Shown one piece after another: positions 1 to 8,438 of a DNA stretch of 64,000 nt (position 1 is the first letter of the stretch; the number at the start of each line of letters is the position of its first letter). The notes below the pieces were generated by a model. It did no database searches and had not been told where the DNA came from. It saw only the letters and a program-made list of their open reading frames with translations. The position numbers and the translations under genes are program-made. Source of the DNA: Actinacidiphila yeochonensis CN732 (GTDB lineage Bacteria; Actinomycetota; Actinomycetes; Streptomycetales; Streptomycetaceae); contig NZ_JQNR01000005.1 of assembly GCF_000745345.1 (NCBI RefSeq), forward strand, positions 1,178,001 through 1,242,000, read 5' to 3'.

Positions 1-374
1 CCGCGCCGCCGCAGCTCGAACGGGTCGACGCCGGCGAGCACGTCCGAGATGGCGCCGGCCCGCCGCCGGTGCTCGGCGCCCTCGGTGAAGCGCACCGACG
101 GGGTGTGCGCGATGTCGGCCAGCAGCGGCCAGTCCGGCGGGATGCTGCCCCACGCGTGCCAGCGCCGGGGGTCGCGCACGAACAGGTCCGGGTTGCCGGC
201 CACCTGGTGCACCTCGTGGTAGCCGAGCACCAGCCAGGCCGGCACCCGCTGGTGCAGCAGGACCGGCGCGACCGGCCCGTACCGCTCCCGCAGGGCCCGG
301 TAGTACGCCGCCGGGTCGCGGTGGTCGAAGTCCGGCCGCGGCTCGGCCGTCGCCGGGCCGTGCGGAGCCGCCAT
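1..374 (-). CDS. Cytochrome P450, CYP157-like (conservon cvnE), 3' end outside window
   Basis: Only the N-terminal ~124 residues lie in the window; the gene runs off the left edge. From ATG at 374 the protein reads through RDPAAYYRALRERYGPVAPV, then LVLGYHEVHQV, RDPRRWHAW and EGAEHRRRAGAISDVLAGVD. This is the usual P450 order of A-helix, beta-1 sheet and the C-helix region that follows the haem-contacting segment. The wording resembles the CYP157 enzymes that sit at the end of Streptomyces conservons. The P450 signature motifs (I helix, ExxR, haem Cys) are outside the window, so activity cannot be judged. The gene follows the DUF742 gene after 410 bp. The upstream 410 bp are also open in another frame, so the true start could be further upstream. 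Confidence 0.8.
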   Translation of the reverse strand, partial: MAAPHGPATAEPRPDFDHRDPAAYYRALRERYGPVAPVLLHQRVPAWLVLGYHEVHQVAGNPDLFVRDPRRWHAWGSIPPDWPLLADIAHTPSVRFTEGAEHRRRAGAISDVLAGVDPFELRRR

Positions 375-784
375 GCCCTGCGGCGGGACGGGGGTGCGCC
401 GCGCTCCCGCACCCGGGCGCCTCCGCACGCGGGGTGCCCTCCGCAGGCGGGACGCCTCCCCGCCTGGGACGCCTCCCGCGCCCGGGCCGGGGGCCGCTGC
501 CCCCCGGCCGTGCCCTGCGGAGGGGCCGGGTCCCACGGAGGTACGGGCTGCGGCGGGCCGGGCAGTTCGAGGGCGCGGGAGCGGCTCCCGGTGGCGGCCT
601 CCTCCCGTCCGCCCGGCGCGGACGACGCCGGCTCGGCCTCCTCGCCCTCCCCGTACCAGGTCACCGCGCGGCCCTCCCCGAACCAGCGCCCGAACCGGGA
701 ACGCCGACCGCGCCGGCTCCGGCCCGGAGGCCGGCGGCAGGGCCCGGGACCGGGCGGCCCGGCGAGGCGGCCGCGCGCCACGGG
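375..784 (-). other. 410-bp Pro/Gly-rich stretch where cvnD would be expected
   Basis: No complete gene is recognisable. On the minus strand a GTG at 781, three bases after the cvnC stop, opens a frame that reads FGRWFGEGRAVTWYGEGEEAE and then LELPGPPQPVPPWDPAPPQG before running, out of frame, into the P450 gene. Its coding look is moderate, and it carries none of the GTP-binding motifs of the CvnD GTPase (GxxxxGKT, DxxG, NKxD). It may be an N-terminal extension of the P450 separated from it by a frameshift, or decayed sequence. Short direct repeats (GACGCCTCCC twice near 450-480) are present. Confidence 0.5.
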
Positions 785-1147
785 TCAGAGGTTCTGCAGC
801 GCACGGAGCACCTTCTCCAGCATCTCGGCGGCGGGCGGCACCGCGGGTTCCGGGCCGGCCAGGGTCGGCCGGCGGACGGCGACGCACCCGGCGTCGATGA
901 GGTCGCCCAGCAGCACCCGGACCACCCCGAGCGGCAGGCCGAGCCGCCCGGCCAGTTCGGCGACGGCGACCGGGCGGCGGCACAGCGCGAGGATGCGCAC
1001 GGCCTCGGACGGCATGCCCGGCACCGGGCCGCGTTCGCCGACCACCCGGGTCATCAGGTCCAGCGCCGAGCCGGAGGCACTGCGGCGGCCCCCGGTGAGC
1101 GTGTACAGCCGGTCCGGCGCGCCGCTGTAGACCGGGCCGGTTCTCAT
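785..1147 (-). CDS. DUF742 protein, conservon component CvnC
   Basis: A 120-residue protein of the DUF742 family, the third member of conservons. It has the expected features: an N-terminal RTGPVYSGAPDRLYTLTGGR segment, a helix-turn-helix-like part (EAVRILALCRRPVAVAELAG then GVVRVLLGDLIDAGCVAV) and the hallmark C-terminus EKVLRALQNL. In the family this protein is thought to couple the Roadblock protein and GTPase to the sensor. Its ATG overlaps the stop of cvnB by four bases (ATGA), indicating translational coupling. The family end-motif and overlap make the assignment firm; the output partner is not visible because no cvnD follows. Confidence 0.9.
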   Translation of the reverse strand: MRTGPVYSGAPDRLYTLTGGRRSASGSALDLMTRVVGERGPVPGMPSEAVRILALCRRPVAVAELAGRLGLPLGVVRVLLGDLIDAGCVAVRRPTLAGPEPAVPPAAEMLEKVLRALQNL

Positions 1148-1659
1148 GCCCGCGGCTTCCCGTAGCCGCGGGCCGGAGAACCGGTACGGGAACGCGTACC
1201 GGTACCGGTACCGGCACCGGAGCCCGTACCGATGGTCGTACCCGCGGTGCCCGGGGCCCGGTACGCCACCCTCCCGTCGTCGGCGAGCGCCGCGCGGACC
1301 GACTCGGCCACCAGCCCCATCCCCCGGCCGATGGCTCCGGCGTCGGCGAACTCCTCGCCGATGACGGCGAGGTGCGCGGCGGTGCCGGCCTCCACGATGA
1401 ACAGGGTGCCGCCGTGGAACTCCGTCATGGACTGGCGCACCCCGCCACTGCCGTCCCCGAACTGCGCCGATGCCCCTCGCGTCAGGCTCTGTATGCCCGA
1501 GGCGATGGCCGCCAGGTGGTCGGCCAGGTCCACCGGCAGGCCGGGTGACCGGCCCAGCGTGAGCCCCTCCCCCGACAGCACCAGTGCGTGCCGGGCGCCG
1601 GGCGTGTCCGCGACGAACTCCCCCAGCAGCCCTTCCAGCGCCAACCCGCCGCTCGTCAT
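1144..1659 (-). CDS. Roadblock/LC7 protein, conservon component CvnB
   Basis: A 171-residue Roadblock/LC7-domain protein (domain about residues 8-125), the family that acts on small GTPases of the MglA/Ras type in conservons. Visible landmarks are ALVLSGEGLTLGRS, HLAAIASGIQSLTRGAS and the beta-strand GTLFIVEAGTAAHLAVIGEE. It is some 30 residues longer than usual, with a low-complexity Gly/Thr tail (about 133-160) encoded by a run of GGTACC units around 1196-1222. The start overlaps the cvnA stop by four bases. It lies between the sensor and DUF742 genes, as in all conservons. Confidence 0.9.
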   Translation of the reverse strand: MTSGGLALEGLLGEFVADTPGARHALVLSGEGLTLGRSPGLPVDLADHLAAIASGIQSLTRGASAQFGDGSGGVRQSMTEFHGGTLFIVEAGTAAHLAVIGEEFADAGAIGRGMGLVAESVRAALADDGRVAYRAPGTAGTTIGTGSGAGTGTGTRSRTGSPARGYGKPRA

Positions 1660-3854
1660 GGCTCCGTCTCCCCTCCCGTGGACGCGGTGCCGTCACCCCC
1701 GGCTGTCCCACGGCCGTCCGCGCCCGGACCGGCCGAGGGGGCTGGACCGCCCGGGCGGTCCGGTGCGTCCCGGTGCGGCGCGCTGTGCCGCCCGGTCCGC
1801 CCGGCGCCCTGACGGCCCGGTAAGCGGACGGGCGCGGACCCCTCAGCGGGGCCCGCGCCCGTCTCCCCTGTCTCCTCCGAGGGGATACCCGCGCCAAGGC
1901 CGGATATAGCCTCTGCCGCCCGTTCCGTCGGACGGCCGGTGCCTCTCGGGGCGATCTGCCCCGCCGCCGCGTCCCGGAAGGCGCCGAACCGCTCCCCCGC
2001 CGTGGTCTCCGCCACCGACCGGGCCCGCGCGGTGCGGGCGTCGTACGCGCCGCCGGCCGGTCCGCCGGCCGGTCCGCCGACCCCGCCGCCGACCGGGCTG
2101 ATCTCCGCGCCGCCGGTCGCCTCGTCCTCGGCCATGGCGGCGGCCAGCCCGTGCCCCCGGGTGCGCCGGGGCAGCCCGCCGCCCGTGCCCGGCCCGTACG
2201 GCGCGTCCGGATACCCGCCCGGGTACCCCGATCCGCCGACGGCCGGCTGGGCCGTACCCGCGCCGTACCCGCCCGGGTACGGCCGCCGCGCCGCCGTCCC
2301 GCCGGCAGCCGAACCGCGTACGGGCGTCGGCGGGTACCCGCCGGGAGCCGGGCCGTCCGCGTGGTCCGGGCGGCCCTCGCGGACCGCCTGCTCACCGGCG
2401 CGCGTACCGCTGCCGCGCGTACCGCTGCCGCGCGAACCTCCGGCCCGGGAACCACCCGCGTATCCGCCAGGGGCCGTGCCCGCGTACCCGGCCTCCGCGT
2501 ACCCGGGCACCCCGGGAGCGGCCTCCGCGTACCCGGAAGCGCCCCCGGCGTACTCGGGAGCGGCCTCCTGCGGGCCGTCCGCGGCCAACGGGGTGCGGGT
2601 GACCAGCGCGGCGGGGACGAGGACGACGACGCCGGTGCCGCCGCGCGAGGACGGCCGGAAGGACACCCGCAGCCCGTGCCTGCGGGCCAGGCATCCGACG
2701 ACCGCGAGGCCCAGCCGGGGGCCGCCGAGCTGCCGCAGGTCCAGCGGGGCGTCGCCGACCAGCCGCCGGGCCCGCGCCAACTCCGTGTCGGGCATGGCGC
2801 GTCCGGCGTCCTCGACGGTGATGACGACCCCGGCCTGCGCCTCCTCGACGTAGACGTGCACGTCCTCGGTCGGGGCGGAGAAGTTGCAGGCGTTGTCCAT
2901 CAGTTCGGCCAGCGCGTGCATGACGGCCTCGGCGGCGTGCCCGGCCACCGCGGCGGCGCTGGTGGAGTGGAGCCGCACCCGCTGGTAGGCGTGGATACGG
3001 CCGAGCGCGCCGCGCAGCACGCTCTCCATGGGGATCGGCCGGGTCCAGCGGCGGCCGGTGCGGGCGCCGGTGAGTACCGCGACGCTGTCCGCGAGCCGGC
3101 CGGCCTGGGCGGTGCAGTGGTCCAGCCGCAGCAGGTCGTCGAGGACCTGCTCGTCGTGGCGCTGCTCCAGCTCCCGCAGGTCGGCGAGCATCCCGGTGGT
3201 CAGGGCCTGGACGCGGGCGGCGGCCTCGGCGCAGACGGCCGTCACGGCGGCCCGCAGCCGCTCGCCGTCCCCGGCCTCGGTGACGACCGCGTCCAGCACC
3301 GAGCGCAGCGCGGGGGAGTCCGGCGCGGCCACCGTGGACAGCACGGCGGCCGGTGCCTCCCCGGCCCGCACCCGGCGGACGGCCAGCGGCAGTACGGATT
3401 CCGCCAGCCGCGCGGCGGCGGCCTCCAGCTCGGTCGCCCGCGCGGTCTGCTCGTGCAGTGCGGTCCGGGCGGTTGTCTCGGCACCGGCGGCGGCCCGGCG
3501 CCGGGTGTCCGCCTCGCGCACCGCGCGCCGCGCGGTCTCCAGCTCCTCGGCTGCCCGCCGCGCCGTCTCGGCGTGCGCCGCCTGGGCGCGGGCGGCCTCC
3601 TCGCGGACCGCGTCCACGCCGTGGCGCAGCGCGCGGGACAGCCGCCGCCGGGACAGCGCGAGGCCGACCACGGCACCCACGAGCACGGCGGCGAGCGCCC
3701 CGGCTCCGGCGACCAGCGGACGGTCGGCGGCGGCCGCGGCCCGGCCGACCGCCCAGAAGCAGCCGGCACCCGCGACCGCGGCCGCCGCGACGGCGGGCGC
3801 GGCGGTGCGGAGGAGCGGCGAGTGGTGCGGTAACGGTGAGTCTTCGGCTGACAT
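1656..3854 (-). CDS. Conservon sensor ATPase/histidine-kinase-like protein CvnA
   Basis: A 732-residue membrane sensor heading the conservon. Residues ~12-35 and ~44-68 are membrane helices, followed by a long Ala/Arg/Glu coiled coil (~75-160). A dimerisation-like helix contains EQRHDEQVLDDLLRLDH, and a HATPase_c domain shows an N-box (HALAELMDNACNFS), a degenerate G1 (EDAGRAMP) and a glycine-rich lid (GGPRLGLAVVG). As in other CvnA proteins the H-box is not a standard HExxT/P. The last ~300 residues are Gly/Tyr/Pro-rich and repetitive (YAGG, GSRGSGTRGSGTR), probably disordered. A GAGG Shine-Dalgarno lies seven bases before ATG 3854. The stop overlaps cvnB by four bases. Confidence 0.88.
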   Translation of the reverse strand: MSAEDSPLPHHSPLLRTAAPAVAAAAVAGAGCFWAVGRAAAAADRPLVAGAGALAAVLVGAVVGLALSRRRLSRALRHGVDAVREEAARAQAAHAETARRAAEELETARRAVREADTRRRAAAGAETTARTALHEQTARATELEAAAARLAESVLPLAVRRVRAGEAPAAVLSTVAAPDSPALRSVLDAVVTEAGDGERLRAAVTAVCAEAAARVQALTTGMLADLRELEQRHDEQVLDDLLRLDHCTAQAGRLADSVAVLTGARTGRRWTRPIPMESVLRGALGRIHAYQRVRLHSTSAAAVAGHAAEAVMHALAELMDNACNFSAPTEDVHVYVEEAQAGVVITVEDAGRAMPDTELARARRLVGDAPLDLRQLGGPRLGLAVVGCLARRHGLRVSFRPSSRGGTGVVVLVPAALVTRTPLAADGPQEAAPEYAGGASGYAEAAPGVPGYAEAGYAGTAPGGYAGGSRAGGSRGSGTRGSGTRAGEQAVREGRPDHADGPAPGGYPPTPVRGSAAGGTAARRPYPGGYGAGTAQPAVGGSGYPGGYPDAPYGPGTGGGLPRRTRGHGLAAAMAEDEATGGAEISPVGGGVGGPAGGPAGGAYDARTARARSVAETTAGERFGAFRDAAAGQIAPRGTGRPTERAAEAISGLGAGIPSEETGETGAGPAEGSAPVRLPGRQGAGRTGRHSAPHRDAPDRPGGPAPSAGPGADGRGTAGGDGTASTGGETEP

Positions 3855-4066
3855 CTCGGTACCTCATCGCGGGCGGCCGCGAACCGGCCGCCGTTCCGGG
3901 AACGTTGACGTGCACATGTGAGCAAGGTCGGTCCGCCTCACCCTACTCGCCGAACCCGCCCTCAACGCCCGGTTCACGAGGGTTGCCTCGCCGGACCGTC
4001 ACGAGATGATCACCACACGTACCCGGCGCGGACGCGACACCCCACGTCAGCGCGGCCGCCACCCCG

Positions 4067-4894
4067 TCAGGTGGTGACAGCCAGATGGGACAGGATCGCC
4101 TCCGCGAGTTCCGGGTCGCCCTCCACCTTCAGCTCCGAGTCGCGCACGACGGCCGGGCGGACCCGTCCGGTCAGCAGCCGCAGAAACGTTTCCCAGTCGA
4201 CGACGAACGTCACCGTCGGGCCGAGCGAGACGGCCGAGTCGATGGTGCCGGTGCCGTCGGCGGTCACCCGTACGGTGCGCATGAACTCCAGCGGCCCGTG
4301 CACGTCGAAGACCACCGCGGTGCCCGGCTTGGCCCCGGCGTCCTTGGCGACCACCTTGGGCAGCGAGCGCAGCAGGTAGTCGCGGGAGTACACGGCCCCG
4401 GCGGAGGCGAGGTTCGCCGGCTGCTTCAGGGCGCGCCGCAGGTCCTGCTCGTGCACCCACACGTCGAAGACGCGCTGCCACAGCAGCTCTTCGAGGGTCG
4501 TCTCCGGGCCGCCGATACCGCGCACCTTCGTCTCCGGCGCGCGGGACTCGTTCCGCAGCTGCCGGGCCCGGCGCAGGATCGTGTAGTCGAGCTCGGCGGT
4601 CATCTCCGGCGAGGTGTGGTGGCGGCGGATGTCCACCGGCACCTCGGTGTAGCGGGCCGTCTCACTGGTGATGTGCCGCAGGTCCCTGGGCAGGCTGTGG
4701 ATGGGCCGAGGGTCGCCGAGCAGTTCGCACTCGAAGCCGATGAGGTGGGAGACGACATCGCGTACCGACCAGTAGGGGCACTCCGTCGGCCGGTTCCAAT
4801 CCCCCTCGCTGAGTGGCGCGACCATCTCGTTGACGGACTCGATGGAGTGGGTCCAGGCGTCGATGTACGGCTGGATCTTGCTGTGGACGGTCAC
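4067..4894 (-). CDS. Maleylpyruvate isomerase/DinB-like, mycothiol-dependent family protein
   Basis: A 275-residue member of the MDMPI/DinB-like family common in mycothiol-producing actinobacteria. The N-terminal four-helix bundle carries the metal-ligand type motifs: a histidine in VVSHLIGFECELLG (about residue 50) and HEQDLRRAL after FDVWV (about 148). The C-terminal SCP2-like half includes FVVDWETFLRLLTGR. Family members use mycothiol as cofactor or leaving thiol; the substrate cannot be told. It is divergent from the C-N hydrolase gene, with about 130 bp between them that probably holds both promoters. Confidence 0.8.
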   Translation of the reverse strand: MTVHSKIQPYIDAWTHSIESVNEMVAPLSEGDWNRPTECPYWSVRDVVSHLIGFECELLGDPRPIHSLPRDLRHITSETARYTEVPVDIRRHHTSPEMTAELDYTILRRARQLRNESRAPETKVRGIGGPETTLEELLWQRVFDVWVHEQDLRRALKQPANLASAGAVYSRDYLLRSLPKVVAKDAGAKPGTAVVFDVHGPLEFMRTVRVTADGTGTIDSAVSLGPTVTFVVDWETFLRLLTGRVRPAVVRDSELKVEGDPELAEAILSHLAVTT

Positions 4895-5028
4895 GGGACC
4901 CCTCGACGGTCAGAGCGCGGTCGTGGTGGTTTGGCGCCTGGGTTAGTGTTCGCGCGGGCGCCCACGCAGTGCTTTCGAGTGACGATGGTAGGCCCGGCTT
5001 GACGACCCAACGTATGGGCGGTGACGAA

Positions 5029-5841
5029 GTGCGCGCAACGCTTCTCCAGATCGACGTGGACCCGGCCGAGAAGCCCGCTGACCGGCGGGCGCGGGTGGCG
5101 GCGCTGGTGAGGGCGCAGGTGGGGGCCGACCTCGTGGTGCTTCCCGAGCTGTGGCCGGTCGGCGCGTTCGCCTCCGACGCCTTCGCGGACGAGGCCGAGC
5201 CGCTGGGCCCCGCCCTGGACGCGAGCCCCACCGCCGAGGCGATGGCGGCGGCGGCCCGGGACGCCGGGGTGTGGCTGCACGCGGGCTCCGTCGTGGAGCG
5301 GGACGCGGACGGGCCGCTGTTCAACACCTCGCTGGTCTTCGCCCCGGACGGGTCCCTGCGGGCGGCCTACCGCAAGATCCACCGGTTCGGTTTCGACCGG
5401 GGAGAAGCCACTCTGATGGCTGCGGGCCAAACGGTGACCACCGTCCGCCACCCGGCCGCCGTGCTGGGGCTCGCCACCTGTTACGACCTGCGTTTTCCCG
5501 AACTCTTCCGGCTGCTGGTGGACGCCGGCGCGGAAGTCCTCGTCCTCCCGGCCGGCTGGCCCGCCCGGCGGCTGCCGCACTGGCGGGTGCTGGTCCAGGC
5601 CCGGGCCGTCGAGTCCCAGGCGTACGTACTGGCGTGCGGTACGGCGGGCACGCACGCGGGCGTCGAGCAGGCCGGACACAGCCTCGTCGTCGATCCATGG
5701 GGCGAGATCCTGGCGGAGGCGGGTCCGGGCGAGCAGGTCCTCACCGTCGATTTCGACCCCGCCAGGGTCGCGGCCACCCGCGCGGAGTTCCCCGTCCTGC
5801 GCGACCGCGTCCTCGGCCTAGCTCCGCCCGAAAGAGCGTAA
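5029..5841 (+). CDS. Carbon-nitrogen hydrolase (nitrilase-superfamily amidase)
   Basis: A 270-residue cytoplasmic amidase of the nitrilase superfamily with the complete Glu-Lys-Cys triad: E40 in VVLPELW, K116 in YRKIHRFGF and C151 in ATCYDLRFPEL. The end of the domain is GHSLVVDPWGEILAEAG. The overall wording is that of the YafV/omega-amidase-like branch. The GTG at 5029 is chosen because the family begins right there (RATLLQIDVD) and GGCGG lies just upstream; an in-frame ATG at 5014 would add five residues. Convergent with the ATPase gene, only two bases apart. Substrate not determinable. Confidence 0.85.
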   Translation: MRATLLQIDVDPAEKPADRRARVAALVRAQVGADLVVLPELWPVGAFASDAFADEAEPLGPALDASPTAEAMAAAARDAGVWLHAGSVVERDADGPLFNTSLVFAPDGSLRAAYRKIHRFGFDRGEATLMAAGQTVTTVRHPAAVLGLATCYDLRFPELFRLLVDAGAEVLVLPAGWPARRLPHWRVLVQARAVESQAYVLACGTAGTHAGVEQAGHSLVVDPWGEILAEAGPGEQVLTVDFDPARVAATRAEFPVLRDRVLGLAPPERA

Positions 5842-5843
5842 CC

Positions 5844-6272
5844 TCACGCGCGCTTGACGTCCGGCCCGACGGCGAGCCCCGCCACGACCGACCTGCCCCG
5901 CACCGGGCGCGGCACGACCCCCCACGCGGCCGCCACCGCCTCCACCAGCAGCAGCCCGCGCCCCCGCTCCGCGTCCGCCCCGGCCTGCCGCACCACCGGC
6001 TTGAGCCCACCGGAGCCCGCGTCCGACACGGCCAGCCAGTAGTGCCCGTCGGCCGGCCACAGCACCACCTCCACCTGCTCCTCCTCACCCGTACAACTCC
6101 CGTACCGGATCGCGTTGGTGACCAGCTCGCTCGCGACGAGCCCCAACTCGTCGCCCAGCTGCCGCCGCAGCGGCCCGGGCAACGCCTCCGTGACGACGTG
6201 CCGGGCCCGCCGCACGCAGGCCGGGTCGGCGGGGAAGCGCCAGAAGGAGGGCACGACAGGGATTTCGGGCAT
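5844..6272 (-). CDS. Anti-sigma-factor-type ATP-binding protein (HATPase_c_2)
   Basis: A 142-residue single-domain ATPase of the RsbW/SpoIIAB-like group so common in Streptomyces. It shows the N-box ELGLVASELVTNAIRYG, a G1-like VSDAGSGG and the G2 segment ERGRGLLLVEAVA followed by WGV. Such proteins bind or phosphorylate anti-anti-sigma factors or act with XRE-DUF5753 regulators. ATG 6272 has GGAG eight bases upstream; a longer ATG at 6338 is possible but poorly supported. It is divergent from the XRE regulator at 6533 and forms with it and the two DUF397 genes a whiJ-type cluster. Confidence 0.85.
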   Translation of the reverse strand: MPEIPVVPSFWRFPADPACVRRARHVVTEALPGPLRRQLGDELGLVASELVTNAIRYGSCTGEEEQVEVVLWPADGHYWLAVSDAGSGGLKPVVRQAGADAERGRGLLLVEAVAAAWGVVPRPVRGRSVVAGLAVGPDVKRA

Positions 6273-6532
6273 GGCGAACTCCGTTGTGAAGGGCGAGAGT
6301 TGATGTCGCCGGTGGCCTACCGCCCTGGTCGCGGGCACCCCGTCCCAAGGCAGGCGGGCATGCTCGCGCGGTGCGCTTCCGGCGTCGCGGTGTGTAGCTT
6401 GCGCGTGACTTCACGCTAGCTCCTATGATGGCGTCGCGCCACGAGTTCGATGGCAAATTGCCACAACGAGTGGATCGCCACGCTGGAGCACGGCAGACTG
6501 TCCCGGTGGCCCAGTCGGAAAGGACGCTGGCG

Positions 6533-7375
6533 ATGCGTGAACCTACTGCGCGGCAAAGGCGCCTTGGTGATGAACTACGACAACTGCGCCTGTCAGCAGG
6601 TCAAAGCACCGAGTACGCCGCCCGTCTGCTTGGACTGGACCGTGCCAAGATCTCCAACATGGAGGCGGGCACCCGCATCATCAGCTCCGAGCGAATCCGC
6701 ACGCTGGCCAGCAACTATGACTGCGCTGACGACGCCTACGTAGCCGCACTGGTGGCCATGGCGGAGCAGCGTGATCACGGTTGGTGGGAGCGCCACCGTG
6801 GCACTCTGCCGCCGGGGCTTCTCGACATCGCTGAACTTGAATGGCACGCCAGGCGCATCCTCACTGTGCAAACCGTGCACGTACCAGGTCTGTTGCACAC
6901 GGAGGACTACGCTCGCTCCATCTTCGACACGGTTCTCCCGCCGCTGTCACGTCTGGAGGTTGAGCTGCGAGTGCAGCATCGGTTGGAGCGGCAGCGTGTT
7001 CTCGACATCCAGCCTGCGCTGCCGTACGTCGGATACGTCCACGAAGCGGCACTACACATGCAGTTCGGGGGTCGCAAGGTCATGCGGGATCAGCTCGATC
7101 GCCTGTCTGCCGCATCGGAACGCGACCACATCACGGTGAGGGTGATTCCCTTCGACATCGGAATCTTCCCGGGTGCAGGGCATGCCCTTCTCTACGCGGA
7201 GGGGCCTGTGCGCCAACTCGACACTGTGCAGGTGGACACTGCTCACGGAGCCGAGTTCGTCCACGCCGAGGCTCAGCTCGCCAAGTACCGCGCGCACCTC
7301 GACTGGATGGACGAGCACTGCTTGAGTCCATCGAAGTCCCGTGACGTCGTTCACTCCATCGCCCGTCAGCTCTGA
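6533..7375 (+). CDS. XRE-family regulator with DUF5753 domain (WhiJ-like)
   Basis: A 280-residue regulator: an N-terminal helix-turn-helix (about 10-65; RRLGDELRQLRLSAGQSTEY, RLLGLDRAKISNMEAGTR) and the DUF5753 ligand/partner domain (about 95-275; VHVPGLLHTEDYARSI, EAALHMQFGGRKVMRDQLDR). This is the architecture of WhiJ and its many Streptomyces paralogues, which work with small DUF397 proteins. ATG 6533 is chosen for AAGGA eight bases upstream. Nine bases separate it from the first DUF397 gene, so they are an operon. The gene and its neighbours are visibly lower in G+C than the surrounding genes, hinting at a different origin. Confidence 0.9.
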   Translation: MREPTARQRRLGDELRQLRLSAGQSTEYAARLLGLDRAKISNMEAGTRIISSERIRTLASNYDCADDAYVAALVAMAEQRDHGWWERHRGTLPPGLLDIAELEWHARRILTVQTVHVPGLLHTEDYARSIFDTVLPPLSRLEVELRVQHRLERQRVLDIQPALPYVGYVHEAALHMQFGGRKVMRDQLDRLSAASERDHITVRVIPFDIGIFPGAGHALLYAEGPVRQLDTVQVDTAHGAEFVHAEAQLAKYRAHLDWMDEHCLSPSKSRDVVHSIARQL

Positions 7376-7384
7376 GGAAAGTCC

Positions 7385-7576
7385 ATGCCTGAAGTCACCT
7401 GGGAAGAGCCCTTCTGTGGAGAAGGCAACAACTGCTTCCGCCTTGGCACCGACGCTGACGGCAACGGGTACATCGCCGTCGCCGGTCAGGAGGAGCGCTA
7501 CCTCACGGACTCCCTCGAAGCCCTTCGTACCCTGATCGCGGACATCAAGGCGGGCAAGGCCGATCACCTGCTCTGA
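7385..7576 (+). CDS. DUF397 protein, copy 1
   Basis: A 63-residue DUF397 protein. It starts PEVTWEEPFCGEGNNCFRLG and ends with the family's ALRTLIADIKAGKADHL. DUF397 proteins are the small partners of XRE-DUF5753 regulators and are thought to modulate them. The ATG is nine bases after the regulator's stop, with GAGGAAA spanning the junction as ribosome site. 56 of 63 residues are identical to the next gene, so it arose by recent tandem duplication. Confidence 0.9.
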   Translation: MPEVTWEEPFCGEGNNCFRLGTDADGNGYIAVAGQEERYLTDSLEALRTLIADIKAGKADHLL

Positions 7577-7670
7577 CAGCTGCTGGACGAACGTCCGGGC
7601 TCAGGGTCAGCCGCACTCCACAGTGGGTAGGCATGGCAGCGTAGGGTTCGTCGTCTCTCAGGAGGGCCCG

Positions 7671-7862
7671 ATGGCCGACATCACCTGGGAAGAGCCCTAC
7701 TGTGGAGAAGGCAACAGCTGCTTCCGCCTCGGCACCGACGCCGACGGCAACGGGTACATCGCCGTGGCTGGTCAGGAGGAGCGTTACCTCACGGACTCCG
7801 TGGAGGCCCTTCGTACCCTGATCGTGGACATCAAGGCGGGCAAGGCCGACCACCTGCTGTAG
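7671..7862 (+). CDS. DUF397 protein, copy 2 (tandem duplicate)
   Basis: A 63-residue near-duplicate of the preceding DUF397 protein; they differ at seven positions, all conservative apart from one Pro/Ala and one Ala/Val change. ATG 7671 has a strong AGGAGGG at 7661. The 94 bp between the copies could hold a separate promoter, so the two may be expressed at different levels. Same predicted role as partner of the XRE-DUF5753 regulator. Confidence 0.9.
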   Translation: MADITWEEPYCGEGNSCFRLGTDADGNGYIAVAGQEERYLTDSVEALRTLIVDIKAGKADHLL

Positions 7863-7898
7863 CCGGGGAGCCACTCGGACGGGCTTCTCCTCCCTGGG

Positions 7899-8438
7899 TC
7901 AGCTGGTGAAACGCAGGTCGGGGATGTCGCCCAGGTCGATGCCGTACCGGGCGTAGACGGCCGTGGTGTTCTCGCTCGTGAGGTCGGCGCGGCTGATCCC
8001 CAGCCGGTCTGCGGCCAGCCAGACCTGCTGGGCGTCGTCCCCCTCGATCTCCAGGTACGGCGGGATCAGCGGCCAGGTGTCGATCTCCAGCCGCACTGTG
8101 TCCAGTAGCCAGGACGAACGCCGGTTCTCCTGGTACGCCTTGGGCTCGAAGCCGAGGCGGCCCAGGAGTTCGTGAGTCGTGTCGAAGTCGCCGACGGCGG
8201 TCTCGGTCTCAAGGGTCCCGTCCACCCCGGTCCCGGAGATCTCCTTGACGCACAGCGTCACCTCGCTGCCGGTGTCCCGGAGGCGAATCCACCGGCCCGT
8301 CTCGCCCGGACGGATGTCGTAGACGTACCGGCGCATCACGCGGTCTGCCACGTGCTCTCCGCCCACTGCGGCGATCCGCAGGGCGGTGTCGGCAGGGTCG
8401 ACCTCCAGGGCCTTCGCTTCGAACTCGATCTGCGGCAT
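7899..8438 (-). CDS. CYTH-domain protein (class IV adenylate cyclase/triphosphatase fold)
   Basis: A 179-residue CYTH protein. It carries the signature ExExK (E5, E7, K9 in IEFEAK) and the downstream charged strands of the triphosphate tunnel: RRYVYDI, RWIRLRDTG, VTLCVKE and LEIDTWPLIPPYLEIEG. The family hydrolyses or cyclises nucleoside or inorganic triphosphates, or thiamine triphosphate, with Mg/Mn. Which activity this one has is not clear. ATG 8438 is preferred because GGGGAAG precedes it at good spacing and the ExExK motif begins at residue 5; a TTG at 8456 is possible. Convergent with the DUF397 gene. Confidence 0.8.
   Translation of the reverse strand: MPQIEFEAKALEVDPADTALRIAAVGGEHVADRVMRRYVYDIRPGETGRWIRLRDTGSEVTLCVKEISGTGVDGTLETETAVGDFDTTHELLGRLGFEPKAYQENRRSSWLLDTVRLEIDTWPLIPPYLEIEGDDAQQVWLAADRLGISRADLTSENTTAVYARYGIDLGDIPDLRFTS

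Noticed and set aside
69..1165. Long plus-strand open frames over the conservon
   Set aside because: They are antisense to the P450, DUF742 and spacer, give Arg/Pro/Gly-rich translations and exist because of third-position GC bias.
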